Counted from the first letter of the stretch, positions 27,556 through 37,641 are shown. The stretch: DNA of 64,000 nucleotides from Nocardia sp. MH4 (GCF_019266065.1 NZ_LPNR01000095.1:16090-80089); one strand, 5' to 3'. Notes: generated by a model not told the origin, from the letters alone. Translations and numbers: made by a program.

Positions 27556-27570
27556 CCTAACGCCGTTCGG
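27556..27570. promoter_or_regulatory. TetR-type operator, site 2 (CCtAACnnnGTTcGG)
   Basis: CCTAACGCCGTTCGG matches the same dyad as the site at 27523-27537, centre-to-centre 33 bp (about three helical turns). It is 75 bp from the tetR start, so the pair could control both directions. Confidence 0.6.
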
Positions 27571-27645
27571 TTAATCAAGGGCCGAATCGGCGATCGGTGA
27601 TACCGTTCGAAGCCCTATCGGACCCGAGCAGACGAGGAGTGGCGC

Positions 27646-28281
27646 ATGGCGAGGCCGCGCGTACCGCTGTTGAGCCGCGAACGCATTCGCGACACCGCGC
27701 TGGCCATGGTCGACCGCGACGGCCTCGCCGAGGTCTCCATGCGCAAGCTGGCCGCCGAACTCGGCGTGCAGGCCGCCTCGCTCTACGGCCACTACCCGAA
27801 CAAGGACGACCTGTTCGACGACATCGCGACGGGCATCATGAGCCACGTCGACACCTCGGCCTTCGACACCATGGCCTGGGACGACGGCCTGGCCGCCTGG
27901 GCCCGCAGCTACCGCTCGGCGCTGGTCGCGCACCCGAATTTCGTGCCCTACCTCGCGGCGGGCCCCGGCCGCCGGGCGGAGAACCTGCGCGCGGCCGACG
28001 CCGTGCACGGTGGGCTGGTCGGCGCGGGCTGGCCACCGCGCTACGCGACCATGATCGGCGCGGCCACCCGCTACCTGGTGATGGGCTCGACGGTCGGTTC
28101 GTTCGCGGGCGGATTCGCCGACGACGTGCAGGTCTACCGGGACCGCTACCCGCACCTGAACCAGGCGCACCTGCTGCGCGCGATCGCCGACGAGATCGAT
28201 GACGACAGCTTCGAACTGGCCCTGACCTCGTTCATCGCCGGCCTGCGCGGCACCTACGCGAGCGTCGTCGGCCCCGATTGA
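27646..28281 (+). CDS. TetR family regulator of the adjacent acyl-CoA operon
   Basis: 211 residues, ATG at 27646 after GAGGAG. The helix-turn-helix is in RIRDTALAMVDRDGLAEVSMRKLAAELGVQAASLYGHYPNKDDLFDDIA; the rest matches the TetR_C (tetracycline-repressor-like, PF02909) ligand domain. It is divergent from the acyl-CoA dehydrogenase operon with two dyads between them, so an acyl-CoA or free acid of the pathway is the likely effector. Confidence 0.87.
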   Translation: MARPRVPLLSRERIRDTALAMVDRDGLAEVSMRKLAAELGVQAASLYGHYPNKDDLFDDIATGIMSHVDTSAFDTMAWDDGLAAWARSYRSALVAHPNFVPYLAAGPGRRAENLRAADAVHGGLVGAGWPPRYATMIGAATRYLVMGSTVGSFAGGFADDVQVYRDRYPHLNQAHLLRAIADEIDDDSFELALTSFIAGLRGTYASVVGPD

Positions 28282-28293
28282 GCCCGGACGCGA

Positions 28294-28347
28294 CGACGGG
28301 ACCGGTGGCGTCTACGCAATCGCTCCCTTGCGCCACCGGTCCCGTCG
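28294..28347. terminator. Bidirectional terminator between tetR and pafA
   Basis: A perfect 17-bp inverted repeat (28294-28310 with 28331-28347) with a 20-nt loop lies between converging genes. Confidence 0.75.
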
Positions 28348-28373
28348 CCGAGCCCCCCGTCTCGGGGGTTCGC

Positions 28374-29732
28374 CTACATCGAGGCGATCAGCCGATCGAC
28401 GCGCTCGTCGACCGACCGGAACGGATCCTTGCACAACACGGTGCGCTGCGCTTGATCGTTCAACTTCAAATGCACCCAGTCGACCGTGAAATCGCGCCCG
28501 GCTTCCTGCGCGGCGGTGATGAAGTCACCGCGCAGCTTGGCGCGCGTGGTCTGCGGCGGGGTCTCCACCGCGGCGTCGACGGCCTCGTCCTCGGTGATCC
28601 GCTTGGCCAGCCCCTTGCGCTGCAGCAGATCGAAGACGCCGCGACCCCGCTTGATGTCGTGGTAGGCCAGGTCGAGCTGGGCGATCTTCGGATCCGACAG
28701 CTCCATGCTGTAGCGGTCCTGGTAGCGCTGGAACAGCTTGCGCTTGATCACCCAGTCGATCTCGGTGTCGACCTTGGCGAAGTCCTGCGCCTCGACGGCG
28801 TCGAGAGTGCGGCCCCACAGATCCACCACCGCGTCGACCTGCGGGTCGCGGTCGCGGTTGCGCAGGTGCTCGACGGCGCGGGCGTAGTACTCGCGCTGGA
28901 TCTCGAGCGCGCTGGCCTGCCTGCCACCGGCCAGCCGCACCGGACGGCGGCCGGTCAGATCGTGGCTGACCTCGCGGATCGCCCGGATCGGGTTGTCGAG
29001 GGCGAAGTCGCGGAACGAGACGCCCGCCTCGATCATCTCCAGCACCAGCGACGCGGTGCCCACCTTGAGCATCGTCGTCGGCTCGGCCATGTTGGAGTCG
29101 CCCACGATCACGTGCAGACGCCGGTACTTCTCGGCGTCGGCGTGCGGCTCGTCGCGGGTGTTGATGATCGGGCGCGAGCGGGTGGTCGCCGAGGAGACGC
29201 CCTCCCAGATGTGCTCGGCGCGCTGGGACAGGCAGAACGTGGCCGCCTTGGGCGTCTGCAGGACCTTGCCCGCACCGCAGATGAGCTGGCGGGTGACCAG
29301 GAACGGCAGCAACACGTCCGAGATCCGGGAGAACTCACCCGCGCGGACCACGAGAAAGTTCTCGTGGCAGCCGTAGGAGTTGCCCGCGGAGTCGGTGTTG
29401 TTCTTGAACAGGTAGATGTCGCCGCCGATGCCTTCCTCGGCGAGGCGCTGTTCGGCGTCTATCAGCAGGTCCTCCAGCACCCGCTCACCGGCCCGGTCGT
29501 GGGTGACCAACTGCACCAGGCTGTCGCATTCTGCGGTGGCGTACTCGGGATGCGATCCGACGTCGAGGTACAACCTGGCACCGTTTCGAAGGAAGACATT
29601 AGAGCTACGGCCCCAGGACACCACCCGGCGGAACAGGTACCGGGCCACCTCGTCGGGGGACAGCCGACGGTGACCGTGGAAGGTGCATGTCACACCGAAC
29701 TCGGTCTCGATCCCCATGATTCGTCGCTGCAC
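28374..29732 (-). CDS. pafA: Pup-protein ligase PafA
   Basis: 452 residues from GTG 29732, giving the expected N-terminus [18 protein letters not shown]. It phosphorylates the C-terminal Glu of Pup with ATP and joins it to substrate lysines. The ATP/Mg glutamate-bearing N-terminal strand, the catalytic Asp in [16 protein letters not shown], and [18 protein letters not shown] are the carboxylate-amine ligase sites. It has its own promoter region, since a terminator lies between it and prcA. Confidence 0.96.
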   Translation of the reverse strand: MQRRIMGIETEFGVTCTFHGHRRLSPDEVARYLFRRVVSWGRSSNVFLRNGARLYLDVGSHPEYATAECDSLVQLVTHDRAGERVLEDLLIDAEQRLAEEGIGGDIYLFKNNTDSAGNSYGCHENFLVVRAGEFSRISDVLLPFLVTRQLICGAGKVLQTPKAATFCLSQRAEHIWEGVSSATTRSRPIINTRDEPHADAEKYRRLHVIVGDSNMAEPTTMLKVGTASLVLEMIEAGVSFRDFALDNPIRAIREVSHDLTGRRPVRLAGGRQASALEIQREYYARAVEHLRNRDRDPQVDAVVDLWGRTLDAVEAQDFAKVDTEIDWVIKRKLFQRYQDRYSMELSDPKIAQLDLAYHDIKRGRGVFDLLQRKGLAKRITEDEAVDAAVETPPQTTRAKLRGDFITAAQEAGRDFTVDWVHLKLNDQAQRTVLCKDPFRSVDERVDRLIASM

Positions 29733-29840
29733 ACTATCGACACTACAGCCATGACCAGGGCCCGCGCGGCGCTCCGGACATCCCATTCGCATACGTGTTC
29801 ACAACGATTCGGACAGCGAACGACCCAGCGAGCACGACGA

Positions 29841-29879
29841 GAACGGGCCCGTGGACCGGAGCGGTCCGCGGGCCCGTTC
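29841..29879 (-). terminator. Terminator of the dop-pup-prcB-prcA transcript
   Basis: GAACGGGCCCG pairs with CGGGCCCGTTC, and GGACCG with CGGTCC inside it, around a 3-nt loop. It lies 19 bp past the prcA stop and before the pafA promoter region. Confidence 0.72.
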
Positions 29880-29898
29880 ATGATCGTGACGGCGGGGT

Positions 29899-30666
29899 CT
29901 ACTCCCCCGCGCCGTCCTCGGGCTCGGGCAGCTTCGCCTCGGTCACGGCTGTCGCCTTCGGCGTACCGAGCGCCTTCTGCAGGGCGGGACCCTGCAGCCG
30001 GCGGAACGCCCGGCGCGGCCGGGACTGCTCGAGGGTGGCCACCTCGAGCGAGGACTCACCGAGGGCGCGCTTGTCCTTGTCGGCCTCGGGCTGACCCGCC
30101 TGCAGCGCCCCGATGGCCACCTTCAGCGCGTCGTCCAGGGACAGACCGGGCTTGTAGGCGGCCTTGAGCGCGGTCAGGATGGGCTCGGTGGTGCCGCCCA
30201 TGACGACGTACTCGCGTTCGTCGACGATCGACCCGTCGAAGGTGATCCGGTACAGCACCGAGGTCGGCGACTGCTCCGGATACCCGACCTCGGCGACGCA
30301 CAGCTCCACCTCGTAGGGCTTGAGCTGATCGGTGAAGATCGAGCCCAGGCTCTGCGCGTAGAGGTTGGCCAGGCCACGGCCGGTGACATCGCGCCGGTCG
30401 TACTGATAGCCCTTGAGGTCGGCCTGCAGGATGCCACCGCGGCGCAGGGCCTCGAACTCGTTGTACTTGCCGACCGCGGCGAAGCCGATGCGGTCGTAGA
30501 GTTCGCTGACCTTGTGCAACGTCGCCGAGGGGTTCTCGGCGACGAACAGCACGCCCTTGTCGTACACGAGCACCACCACGCTGCGGCCACGACCGATGCC
30601 CTTGCGGGCGAGCTCGGTCTTGTCGCGCATGATCTGCTCGGCCGAGGCGTAATACGGCAGCGTCAT
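29899..30666 (-). CDS. prcA: 20S proteasome alpha subunit PrcA
   Basis: 255 residues. The start [27 protein letters not shown] is the gating N-terminus and H0 helix region of actinobacterial alpha subunits. The [18 protein letters not shown] and [11 protein letters not shown] segments belong to the proteasome fold. Alpha rings cap the beta rings and receive Mpa. The C-terminal ~45 residues form a variable tail. Its ATG overlaps the prcB stop by 4 bp. Confidence 0.96.
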   Translation of the reverse strand: MTLPYYASAEQIMRDKTELARKGIGRGRSVVVLVYDKGVLFVAENPSATLHKVSELYDRIGFAAVGKYNEFEALRRGGILQADLKGYQYDRRDVTGRGLANLYAQSLGSIFTDQLKPYEVELCVAEVGYPEQSPTSVLYRITFDGSIVDEREYVVMGGTTEPILTALKAAYKPGLSLDDALKVAIGALQAGQPEADKDKRALGESSLEVATLEQSRPRRAFRRLQGPALQKALGTPKATAVTEAKLPEPEDGAGE

Positions 30667-31508
30667 AGGACGGCGCCCCCTTCTTCCGCGGCTTCCCGGT
30701 CGGCGATCACACCGCGGGCGATCTCGGCCAAGCGGTCCTCGGCCACCTCGGCCGCGCCCTCGGCGTCGATCACCACCGCTGTCGGGTAGATCCCGCGCAG
30801 CATGTCCGGACCACCGGTGGCGGTGTCGTCGTCGGCGGCGTCGAACAGCGATTCCACCGCGACCCGCAGCGCCCGGTCCTGATCGATGCCACGCTGGTAG
30901 AGCTTCTTCAGCGAGGACTTCGCGAACATCGAACCGGAGCCGACAGCGGTGTAGCCGAACCGCTCCTCGCTGCGTCCGCCGACCACGTCGTAGGACACGA
31001 TGCGACCCGAACGGTCCTGGTCGGTGATCTGGTCGTCGAACCCGACCAGGATCGGCACGACAGCCAGCCCCTGCATGGCGGCGGGCAGGTTGTCGCGGAC
31101 CATCTTCGACAGCTTGTTGGCTTTACCGTCGAAGGTCAGCGGCACGCCTTCGATCTTCTCGTAGTACTCGAGCTCCACCGCGAACAGCCGGATCATCTCG
31201 ATCGCGATGCCCGCGGTGCCCGCGATACCGGCCGCCGAGAAGGTGTCGGTGATATAGACCTTCTCGGTGTCGCGGCTGGCCAGCAGGTTGCCCATGGTGG
31301 CCCTGCGGTCGCCCGCGATGAGCACGCCACCCCGGTAGGTGACCGCGACAATGGTGGTGCCGTGCGGCGCCAGATCCTTGGCCGCGGTCAGATCCGAGGC
31401 ACCGAACCTGTTGCCGGGCAACAGGTCCGGTGCGTGCATGCGGAGATGTTCGGTGAACGAGGAGAGAGCCTGCCCCGCGTGGAGGCGCAACGGGTCACCT
31501 GAGGTCAC
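30663..31508 (-). CDS. prcB: 20S proteasome beta subunit PrcB
   Basis: 281 residues including a 50-residue propeptide; autocleavage before Thr51 ([10 protein letters not shown]) exposes the catalytic nucleophile. Asp67 (AGDRRAT) and Lys83 (EKVYITD) are the other catalytic residues (D17 and K33 of the mature enzyme). [16 protein letters not shown] and [14 protein letters not shown] are family motifs. It is joined to pup and prcA by 4-bp overlaps on both sides, forming one operon. Confidence 0.96.
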   Translation of the reverse strand: MTSGDPLRLHAGQALSSFTEHLRMHAPDLLPGNRFGASDLTAAKDLAPHGTTIVAVTYRGGVLIAGDRRATMGNLLASRDTEKVYITDTFSAAGIAGTAGIAIEMIRLFAVELEYYEKIEGVPLTFDGKANKLSKMVRDNLPAAMQGLAVVPILVGFDDQITDQDRSGRIVSYDVVGGRSEERFGYTAVGSGSMFAKSSLKKLYQRGIDQDRALRVAVESLFDAADDDTATGGPDMLRGIYPTAVVIDAEGAAEVAEDRLAEIARGVIADREAAEEGGAVL

Positions 31509-31699
31509 TGGCCGCCCTTCTGCACATACGCCCGCACGAAGTCCTCGGCGTTCTCCTCGAGCACGTCATCGATCTCGTCGAGCAGGTCGTCGGTTTCCTC
31601 CGCGAGCTTCTCGCGGCGCTCCTGACCCGCCGCGTCTACACCCTCGGGACCCTCGTCCTCGTCGCCACCCCCGGCGCGCTTGGTCTGCTCTTGTGCCAT
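31505..31699 (-). CDS. pup: Prokaryotic ubiquitin-like protein Pup
   Basis: 64 residues, acidic and largely disordered, ending VQKGGQ. The C-terminal Gln must be deamidated by Dop before PafA can ligate it. The central coiled-coil-prone helix ([21 protein letters not shown]) binds Mpa. Its stop overlaps the prcB start. A ribosome site GAGGT precedes the ATG at 31699. Confidence 0.97.
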   Translation of the reverse strand: MAQEQTKRAGGGDEDEGPEGVDAAGQERREKLAEETDDLLDEIDDVLEENAEDFVRAYVQKGGQ

Positions 31700-31861
31700 G
31701 GCAGCCGACCTCCTCTTTCCTCATCATGACCGCGACCTTTCGGATGAGCACGGTCGGCGATCATGAGCGATGTTCGTGCTCGTCCCACAACCCTACCGAG
31801 CCGATCGGACAAGGTGGTCTATTAGCGATCGGATTGTCGCTCTGTCGTGCCGGAAAACGCC

Positions 31862-33361
31862 TCAGTGGGTGAGCTGGTCGACCAGCTCCGCGGCCGTCTG
31901 GGCGGCGTCGAGCAGCTTCCCGACGTGCGCTTTCGTGCCGCGCCGCGGCTCCAGGGTCGGGATCCGCACCAGTGAATCACCACCCAGGTCGAAGATCACC
32001 GAATCCCAACTGGCGGCGGCGATATCGGCGCCGAATCGGCGTAGGCACTCGCCGCGGAAGTACGCGCGGGTGTCGGTCGGCGGCTTGGTCATCGCGTCGA
32101 GCACCTGCTGCTCGCTGACGAGGCGCTTCATCGAGCCGCGCGCCACCAACCGGTTGTAGAGACCCTTGTCCAGGCGCACATCGGAGTACTGCAGGTCCAT
32201 CAGGTGCAGCTTGGGGGCGGCCCAGCCGAGGCCCTCCCGGCTGCGCATGCCCTCGAGCAGGCGCAGCTTGGCGGGCCAGTCGAGCAGGTTGGCGCATTCC
32301 ATCGGGTCGCGCTCCAGCAGGTCGAGCACCATCGCCCAGTTGTCGATGATGTCGAGCACCCGGGGGTCGTCGTTGCCCTCGCGGTGCACGAACTTGGCGA
32401 CGCGCTCGTGGTAGAGCCGTTGCAGCGCAAGGCCGGTCAGCTCGCGGCCGTCGGCCAGCGCCACGGTGGCGCGCAGCGTCGGGTCGTGGCTGATCTGGTG
32501 CACGGCGGTCACCGGCCGGGCCAGCTGGAACTCCGAGAGGTCCTCGCCCGCTTCGATCAGATCGAGCACCAGCGCGGTGGTGCCGACCTTGAGATAGGTC
32601 GACATCTCGGCCAGGTTGGCGTCGCCGATGATCACGTGCAGGCGCCGGTACTTGTCGGCGTCGGCGTGCGGCTCGTCGCGGGTGTTGATGATGCCGCGCT
32701 TGAGCGTGGTCTCCAGCCCGACCTCGACCTCGATGTAGTCCGCGCGCTGGGACAGCTGGAAGCCCGCGTGGTCGCCGGACTGGCCGATGCCGACCCGCCC
32801 GGACCCGCAGATCACCTGGCGGGAGACGAAGAACGGCGTCAGCCCCGCGATGATGTGACTGAACGGGGTGTCACGGTTCATCAGGTAGTTCTCGTGGGTG
32901 CCGTAGGAGGCGCCCTTGCCGTCGACGTTGTTCTTGTACAGCTGCAGGCGCGGGGCACCGGGGACGCTGGAGGCGTGCCGGGCGGCGGCCTCCATCACCC
33001 GCTCGCCCGCCTTGTCCCAGATCACCGCGTCGAGCGGGTCGACCACCTCGGGTGCGGAGTACTCCGGGTGCGCGTGGTCGACGTAGAGCCGGGCGCCGTT
33101 GGTGAGGATCATGTTGGCCGCGCCGACCTCGTCGGCGTCGATCACGGGAGCGGGGCCGCTCATCCGGCTCAGGTCGAAACCACGCGCGTCACGCAGCGGG
33201 GATTCCACCTCGTAGTCCCAGCGCGTGCGCTTGGCCCGCGGTACGCCCTCGGCGGCGGCGTAGGCGAGAACGGCCTGGGTGGAGGTGAGGATCGGGTTGG
33301 CCGTCGGCTCCGTGGGGGTCGAGATGCCGTACTCGACCTCGATTCCGATGATGCGCTGCAT
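31862..33361 (-). CDS. dop: Pup deamidase/depupylase Dop
   Basis: 499 residues, homologous to PafA over its length. [23 protein letters not shown] contains the ATP-site Glu residues, and [13 protein letters not shown] the catalytic Asp. The Dop-specific loop lies after residue ~40. It converts Pup-Gln to Pup-Glu and removes Pup from substrates. A 162-bp gap separates it from pup, longer than an internal operon joint, so pup may also have its own promoter. Confidence 0.95.
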   Translation of the reverse strand: MQRIIGIEVEYGISTPTEPTANPILTSTQAVLAYAAAEGVPRAKRTRWDYEVESPLRDARGFDLSRMSGPAPVIDADEVGAANMILTNGARLYVDHAHPEYSAPEVVDPLDAVIWDKAGERVMEAAARHASSVPGAPRLQLYKNNVDGKGASYGTHENYLMNRDTPFSHIIAGLTPFFVSRQVICGSGRVGIGQSGDHAGFQLSQRADYIEVEVGLETTLKRGIINTRDEPHADADKYRRLHVIIGDANLAEMSTYLKVGTTALVLDLIEAGEDLSEFQLARPVTAVHQISHDPTLRATVALADGRELTGLALQRLYHERVAKFVHREGNDDPRVLDIIDNWAMVLDLLERDPMECANLLDWPAKLRLLEGMRSREGLGWAAPKLHLMDLQYSDVRLDKGLYNRLVARGSMKRLVSEQQVLDAMTKPPTDTRAYFRGECLRRFGADIAAASWDSVIFDLGGDSLVRIPTLEPRRGTKAHVGKLLDAAQTAAELVDQLTH

Positions 33362-33430
33362 GCTGTCGAGCCTAGGCGACGCGTCCGACCCGCACCGGCA
33401 TCTCGGCCCAGCGGCCCGCGGCGCCCCAGC

Positions 33431-34011
33431 TCACCCGGGTACGCGCAGGCCGGTCAGCGGCCGGGCGAGGGCACCCGCGGCCTGATCCGGGCGCGGTGCA
33501 CGATGTTCCACCTGCGGCCGGTACCCGACGAGCCCGAACAGCTGGTCGGTCGCACGATACGGGTCGATGTCCGCGGCCGGCTCACCCCGGTCGATCCCGT
33601 GCGCGAGTCTCACCACGACCACCGCCCGGCGGGTGCCGACCCGGTGCCGACGCGCCTCGCGACATCCGGATCGAACTGCGCCTCGGCCGTCGTGCCGCGC
33701 AAAGCCGCTGCGCGACCAGGGAATTCGGTGACGCGACAAAGCTCGGTGACGAACGCGACGAGGTCGTCTTCGACCGCGCCGGGTGTCGGGTTCGGACATC
33801 CGGCGGGCGACGGCCTCGGCGTAGGCCTCCCTCGTCGGCTCGGCCAGGGAGCGCCACCCTCGGGCGATGGCGCTCTCGGCGACGCCCGCGCGGGTGGCCA
33901 TGCCTCGATCGTCGACCGGCCGTAGCCGCTCTCCTCCAGGATCTCGGCGTCGGCCCGCAGACCCTCGCCGCGCACCCGGCCCCCGATCCGCGAACCCCCG
34001 GTGTTACCCAT
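33431..34011 (-). pseudogene. Decayed TetR-family regulator gene with at least three frameshifts
   Basis: From an ATG at 34011 with a perfect GGAGGTGAC ribosome site, one frame reads RGEGLRADAEILEESGYGRSTIEA. The frame then shifts to TRAGVAESAIARGWRSLAEPTREAYAEA, shifts back to GAVEDDLVAFVTELCRVTEFPGRAAAL, and shifts again to LAHGIDRGEPAADIDPYRATDQLFG. Joined, these give a full-length TetR protein (helix-turn-helix plus TetR_C), so this is a recent pseudogene or a region of sequencing error. It is divergent from the DUF418 gene and the hydrolase remnant. Confidence 0.75.
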
Positions 34012-34020
34012 GTCACCTCC

Positions 34021-34250
34021 GCGACGACTTCGTCCTCGCAGCCCACACCGTCGCGCGCCACCTTCGCGGCGGTGACCGCGTCCGACACCGTGCTGATCGG
34101 CCACAGCATCGGCAGCGTCGAGGTGGTGCGCATGCGCATGCGGTACGAGAGCAGGCTGTTCGCGGCGACGTTCAGCTCGGCGCGCGCCCCGACGGCCACA
34201 TCGAACTGCCGAAGGCCGTCACTGCGGTGGAAGAGGCGCTGGCACAGCGC
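34021..34250 (+). pseudogene. Probable alpha/beta-hydrolase gene remnant
   Basis: Two plus-strand frames together carry a DDFVLAAHTVARHL stretch, then DTVLIGHSIGSVEVVRM with a GHSIG nucleophile elbow, then ARPDGHIELPKAVTAVEEAL in another frame. This looks like the middle of an alpha/beta hydrolase broken by frameshifts and lacking both ends. From 34251 to 34345 nothing further is recognised. The short length keeps confidence low. Confidence 0.35.
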
Positions 34251-34345
34251 GACCGAGGCACCTCCGCCGGGTCCCCCGCTCGGCGGACCCGAAGTGGTCC
34301 TCGCGGGCGATCCGGCGGCCGGATCGCGCCGAGATACTCGATGCC

Positions 34346-35530
34346 ATGAGCGAATCCGTGCACCAGCTCACCCCCGAGGTGACCGACCGGCCGACCAGGT
34401 TGCTCGCGCTCGATGTCCTGCGGGGCATCGCGATCCTGGGCACCCTCGGCACCAATATCTGGATCTTCACCGACCCCGCCGGGCTGATCGGCTACATCGG
34501 CAGTCTCGGCGAGGTGGCCACGGACGGCTGGATGTGGACCGAGCGGGTGCTCCAGCAGCTGGCCCAGGGCAAGTTCCTCGGGCTGCTGACGGTGATGTTC
34601 GGGATCGGGCTGGCGATCCAGCAGGACTCGGCCCGGCGCGGTGGGCGCCGCTGGCCGGGGCGCTATCCCGTGCGGGCGGGGCTGCTGTTCCTGGACGGCC
34701 TGGTGAACTTCCTGTTCGTCGCCGAGTTCGACGTGCTGATGGGCTACGCGGTCACCGGCCTCGTCGTCGCGTATCTCCTGGCGACCAGCGAACGGGCCCG
34801 ACGCCGCTGGCTCATCGTCGCGGCCTCGGTCCACGTGACGATGCTGACCGCGATCGCGGCCGCCCTGGCCTTCGCGCCCGCCACGGAACCGTCGGCCCCC
34901 GAGCCGCTGGAGCCGAATCCCTACGCGGACGGCTCTTTCTGGGATCTGGTGCTGTTCCGGCTCGACCATGCCGGGACCTTCCGGGTGGAGGCGATCTTCG
35001 TCTTCCCGATGTCGGTGGCGCTGTTCCTGCTCGGCGCCCGGCTGTATCGCGCCGGGGTGTTCCAGCCCGCCGGGGCGCGGATCCGCAGGTGGCTGCTGGT
35101 GCTCGGCTTCGGCGTCGCGGCGCCGCTGGACTTCACGGTCGGTGTCTTCGGCGGCGGCGACCTGGTGCTGCTCACCCGCTACGGCACCGCGCCGTTCGTG
35201 GCACTGGGCATCCTCGCCGCGGTCGCGGAGTTCTACCTGCGCCGCTCGCGGGTCGGTTATGTGGGCGCCCGGCTCGGCGAGGTCGGCCGCACCGCGCTCA
35301 GCTGCTACATCCTGCAGAACCTGATCGCCGGAATACTCTGCTACGGCTGGGGTTTCGGGCTCGCGGCGCGAGTCTCGGCGTCGGCGCGGGTGCCGTTCAC
35401 GATCGGGATCTACCTGCTGGTGGTCGTCCTGATCACGGCCTTCGCCCACCTCTGGTCGCGCCGGTTCGAGCGCGGCCCGGTCGAATGGCTGTGGCACCGC
35501 ACCTATCGGCTGCTCACGCCGGCGGAGTGA
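34346..35530 (+). CDS. DUF418 domain integral membrane protein
   Basis: 394 residues with about ten hydrophobic helices. LALDVLRGIAILGTLGTNIW is the N-terminal signature shared by DUF418/YeiB-type proteins, GKFLGLLTVMFGIGLAIQ follows, and the C-terminal PF04235 domain contains GRTALSCYILQNLIAGIL and RRFERGPVEWLWH. The family is related to membrane acyltransferases but has no proven activity. The decayed regulator and hydrolase upstream may once have belonged to the same locus. Confidence 0.85.
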   Translation: MSESVHQLTPEVTDRPTRLLALDVLRGIAILGTLGTNIWIFTDPAGLIGYIGSLGEVATDGWMWTERVLQQLAQGKFLGLLTVMFGIGLAIQQDSARRGGRRWPGRYPVRAGLLFLDGLVNFLFVAEFDVLMGYAVTGLVVAYLLATSERARRRWLIVAASVHVTMLTAIAAALAFAPATEPSAPEPLEPNPYADGSFWDLVLFRLDHAGTFRVEAIFVFPMSVALFLLGARLYRAGVFQPAGARIRRWLLVLGFGVAAPLDFTVGVFGGGDLVLLTRYGTAPFVALGILAAVAEFYLRRSRVGYVGARLGEVGRTALSCYILQNLIAGILCYGWGFGLAARVSASARVPFTIGIYLLVVVLITAFAHLWSRRFERGPVEWLWHRTYRLLTPAE

Positions 35531-35531
35531 G

Positions 35532-36263
35532 TCAGCGCAGCCGCTCCGCCGGTGGCGGGGCGGCATCGGGCGCGACCAGCAGGTCGGCTACCAGCGAATC
35601 CCGTTGCAGCGGAACGCCGAGACTGCGGGCGTTGCCCTCGAACAGCGATAGCACCGATTCGGTCAGGATGCCCTGCACCTGTTCGGTCGAGAGCACCGGT
35701 TCCGGATCGGCGCGCCAGCTGGCCACCACGCCGTCGACGAGGCCGACCATGCCGAAGGCCATCGGCCGAGCGCGGGCCGGGTCGATCCCGAAGCGGGCCA
35801 GGGTGGCGGCGAACATGTCGGCCAGCTGCCCGCCCACCTCGCGCCCGGCACCGGCCAGGGTGGCGGCGCCGGCGCCGTCGGGCGCGGCGTCACCGAGGAA
35901 GCGGTGCAGGTTGGGGTGGCGTTCGATCCAGCCGAGGTAGGTGCCGATGGCGCCGCGCACCGCGTCCTTGAGCGTCCCGTCCGGCTCCAGCGCGGGCAGC
36001 AGCTCGGCGAGCAGCAACTCCAGGATGCGCTGGCGGGCGAGCGCGTCGAGTTCGGCGCGGCCGCCGACGTGGCGGTACACCACCGGGCGGGGCAGGCCCA
36101 GATGCTCGGCGATCAGCTGCACCGAGATCTCGAGCCCGTGCTCGTCGATCACCTCGATGGCGGCATCGATCATCTCCGCGCGGCGGCGGGCCTTGTGGCC
36201 GTGCCAACGAGTGGCGCGCCCGTCACCGACGGGCTGCGCGTCCTGAGCGGAGGGTGCAGTCAC
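35532..36263 (-). CDS. TetR family transcriptional regulator
   Basis: 243 residues if GTG 36263 is used; the ribosome site is poor and a start a few codons inside is possible. The helix-turn-helix spans roughly residues 30-75 (MIDAAIEVIDEHGLEISVQLIAEHLGLPRPVVYRHVGGRAELDAL), followed by a long helical ligand domain. It meets DUF418 tail to tail (1 bp apart) and is divergent from the DUF6412-yidC unit. Target unknown. Confidence 0.82.
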   Translation of the reverse strand: MTAPSAQDAQPVGDGRATRWHGHKARRRAEMIDAAIEVIDEHGLEISVQLIAEHLGLPRPVVYRHVGGRAELDALARQRILELLLAELLPALEPDGTLKDAVRGAIGTYLGWIERHPNLHRFLGDAAPDGAGAATLAGAGREVGGQLADMFAATLARFGIDPARARPMAFGMVGLVDGVVASWRADPEPVLSTEQVQGILTESVLSLFEGNARSLGVPLQRDSLVADLLVAPDAAPPPAERLR

Positions 36264-36345
36264 AGTGCCAACGATACCCGGACCAGCGATGACCGTGACA
36301 CAGCGTTCCACCAACCACGGGTAGTCGATCGGTATGCTCGGCGGC

Positions 36346-36645
36346 ATGTGGTCCCGGGCAGTGCTGTTGGCGTACGCGGTGCTCGCGTGCGTGCTGCCCG
36401 CCTTCGTGCTCCTGACGACACCGGGCGGCGACGCCGCCCGCATGCTCGCCGTCGGCGCGGTCGCCGCGGCCATGGTGTGCGCGCTGGTCGCGATCACCAC
36501 CCACCGGCAGCTGCCGATCCGGGTCGCCACCGCAGGACCGCCCCGCTCGGCCCAGCGCCGCCTGCGCGGTTCCTTTCTGCGACAGAGCCATCCGGACGCC
36601 GCGGGTCGTCCACGCCCGCGAGCACCGGGGATCGATCACCACTGA
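36346..36645 (+). CDS. DUF6412 small membrane protein upstream of yidC
   Basis: 99 residues from ATG 36346 (an in-frame ATG at 36334 would add four). Two N-terminal hydrophobic helices (SRAVLLAYAVLACVLPAFVLL; MLAVGAVAAAMVCALVAI) precede a basic tail whose FLRQSHPDAAGRPRPRAPG is the DUF6412 signature. Actinobacteria often carry this gene immediately before an accessory yidC, as here, suggesting a joint role in membrane insertion. Function unproven. Confidence 0.75.
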   Translation: MWSRAVLLAYAVLACVLPAFVLLTTPGGDAARMLAVGAVAAAMVCALVAITTHRQLPIRVATAGPPRSAQRRLRGSFLRQSHPDAAGRPRPRAPGIDHH

Positions 36646-36740
36646 CCGGTAGCGCCGTACGCGCCTCCGGTCGGCCGCCGTGATCCCACTCCCCCCTTTC
36701 GTGCGCTCGCGCGCACGCTGTCCGGACAGGTCGTTCCGTC

Positions 36741-37622
36741 ATGCTCGATGTCGTGTACTTTCCGGTGTCCGCCGCGCTCTGGTGCTGGCACCGCCTCCTC
36801 GCCCTCCCCCTCGGACCCGCCGACGGCCTCGCCTGGCTACTGGCCGTGGTCGCCCTCGTCGTCACCGTTCGCGCCCTGCTGATCGTCCCGGCGCTGCGGC
36901 AGGCCCGGTCCCAGGCCACGCTGCGGTCCCTGCAACCGCAGCTCGACAAGATTCGCGCCCAGCACCCCGACGACCAGCGCGCCCAGGCCGAGAAGATCCG
37001 GGCGCTGCACCGCGAGCACGGTGTCCGCCTGTTCGGCGGGTTCGTTCCGATGATCGCCCAGGCCCTGGTGTTCCTCGGCCTGTTCCATGTCCTGCGCTCG
37101 TTCGACCGGACCGGCGCCGCCGCGGTCGGCCCGTTCGCCTCGACCGACTCCCCGCTCTCGCCCGCGGTCAATCGCGCGACCCCGAACTACCTGTTCGGCG
37201 TCCCCGACGTCCACGCCTTCCTGGACGCGAGGCTGTTCGGCGCGCCTCTGTCGGCGACGCTGACCGGGGCGGGCGAACTGATCGGCGCGGTCGCCGCGCT
37301 CGCGATTCCGCTGGTGCTGATCACCGCGCTCGCCACCCACCTGACGGCTCGGCTGACGCCGCCCGCCCAGGACGGGACGGCCGCGATCCTGCGCCGGCTG
37401 TCGCTGTGGGTGTTCCCGGCGGGCGCGCTGGTGAGCGGGGCGATCCTGCCCGTCGCCGTGCTCACCTACTTCGCCACGAACGCGGCGTGGACCTGCGGTC
37501 AGCAGTATCTTTTCCGCCGCACGCTCGACGCCGAGGCCGCCGCCGTGGCGGCTCGATCGGCCGCGCGGGCCCGGGCGGCGGCGCCGCGACCGGGGGTGAA
37601 GCCGAGGCGGCAGCGCCGCTGA
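36741..37622 (+). CDS. YidC/Oxa1-type membrane protein insertase (accessory paralogue)
   Basis: 293 residues. It has a first helix (SAALWCWHRLLALPLG), a helix with the conserved positive residue (VVTVRALLIVPALRQARSQATLRSLQPQLDKIRAQ), the cytoplasmic helical hairpin and three C-terminal helices ending in LTYFATNAAWTCGQQYLFRRTLD. The basic tail could touch the ribosome. It lacks the rnpA-jag setting of the primary yidC, so it is a second copy. The DUF6412 gene precedes it and the Nudix gene follows at 19 bp. Confidence 0.85.
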   Translation: MLDVVYFPVSAALWCWHRLLALPLGPADGLAWLLAVVALVVTVRALLIVPALRQARSQATLRSLQPQLDKIRAQHPDDQRAQAEKIRALHREHGVRLFGGFVPMIAQALVFLGLFHVLRSFDRTGAAAVGPFASTDSPLSPAVNRATPNYLFGVPDVHAFLDARLFGAPLSATLTGAGELIGAVAALAIPLVLITALATHLTARLTPPAQDGTAAILRRLSLWVFPAGALVSGAILPVAVLTYFATNAAWTCGQQYLFRRTLDAEAAAVAARSAARARAAAPRPGVKPRRQRR

Positions 37623-37641
37623 GACGGGTTACCCTCGGGCC

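Noticed and set aside
33496..35940. A long plus-strand open frame through the DUF418 gene and the pseudogene region
   Set aside because: Its composition (Arg/Pro/Ala rich) has no family similarity and the DUF418 frame within it is clearly the coding one.
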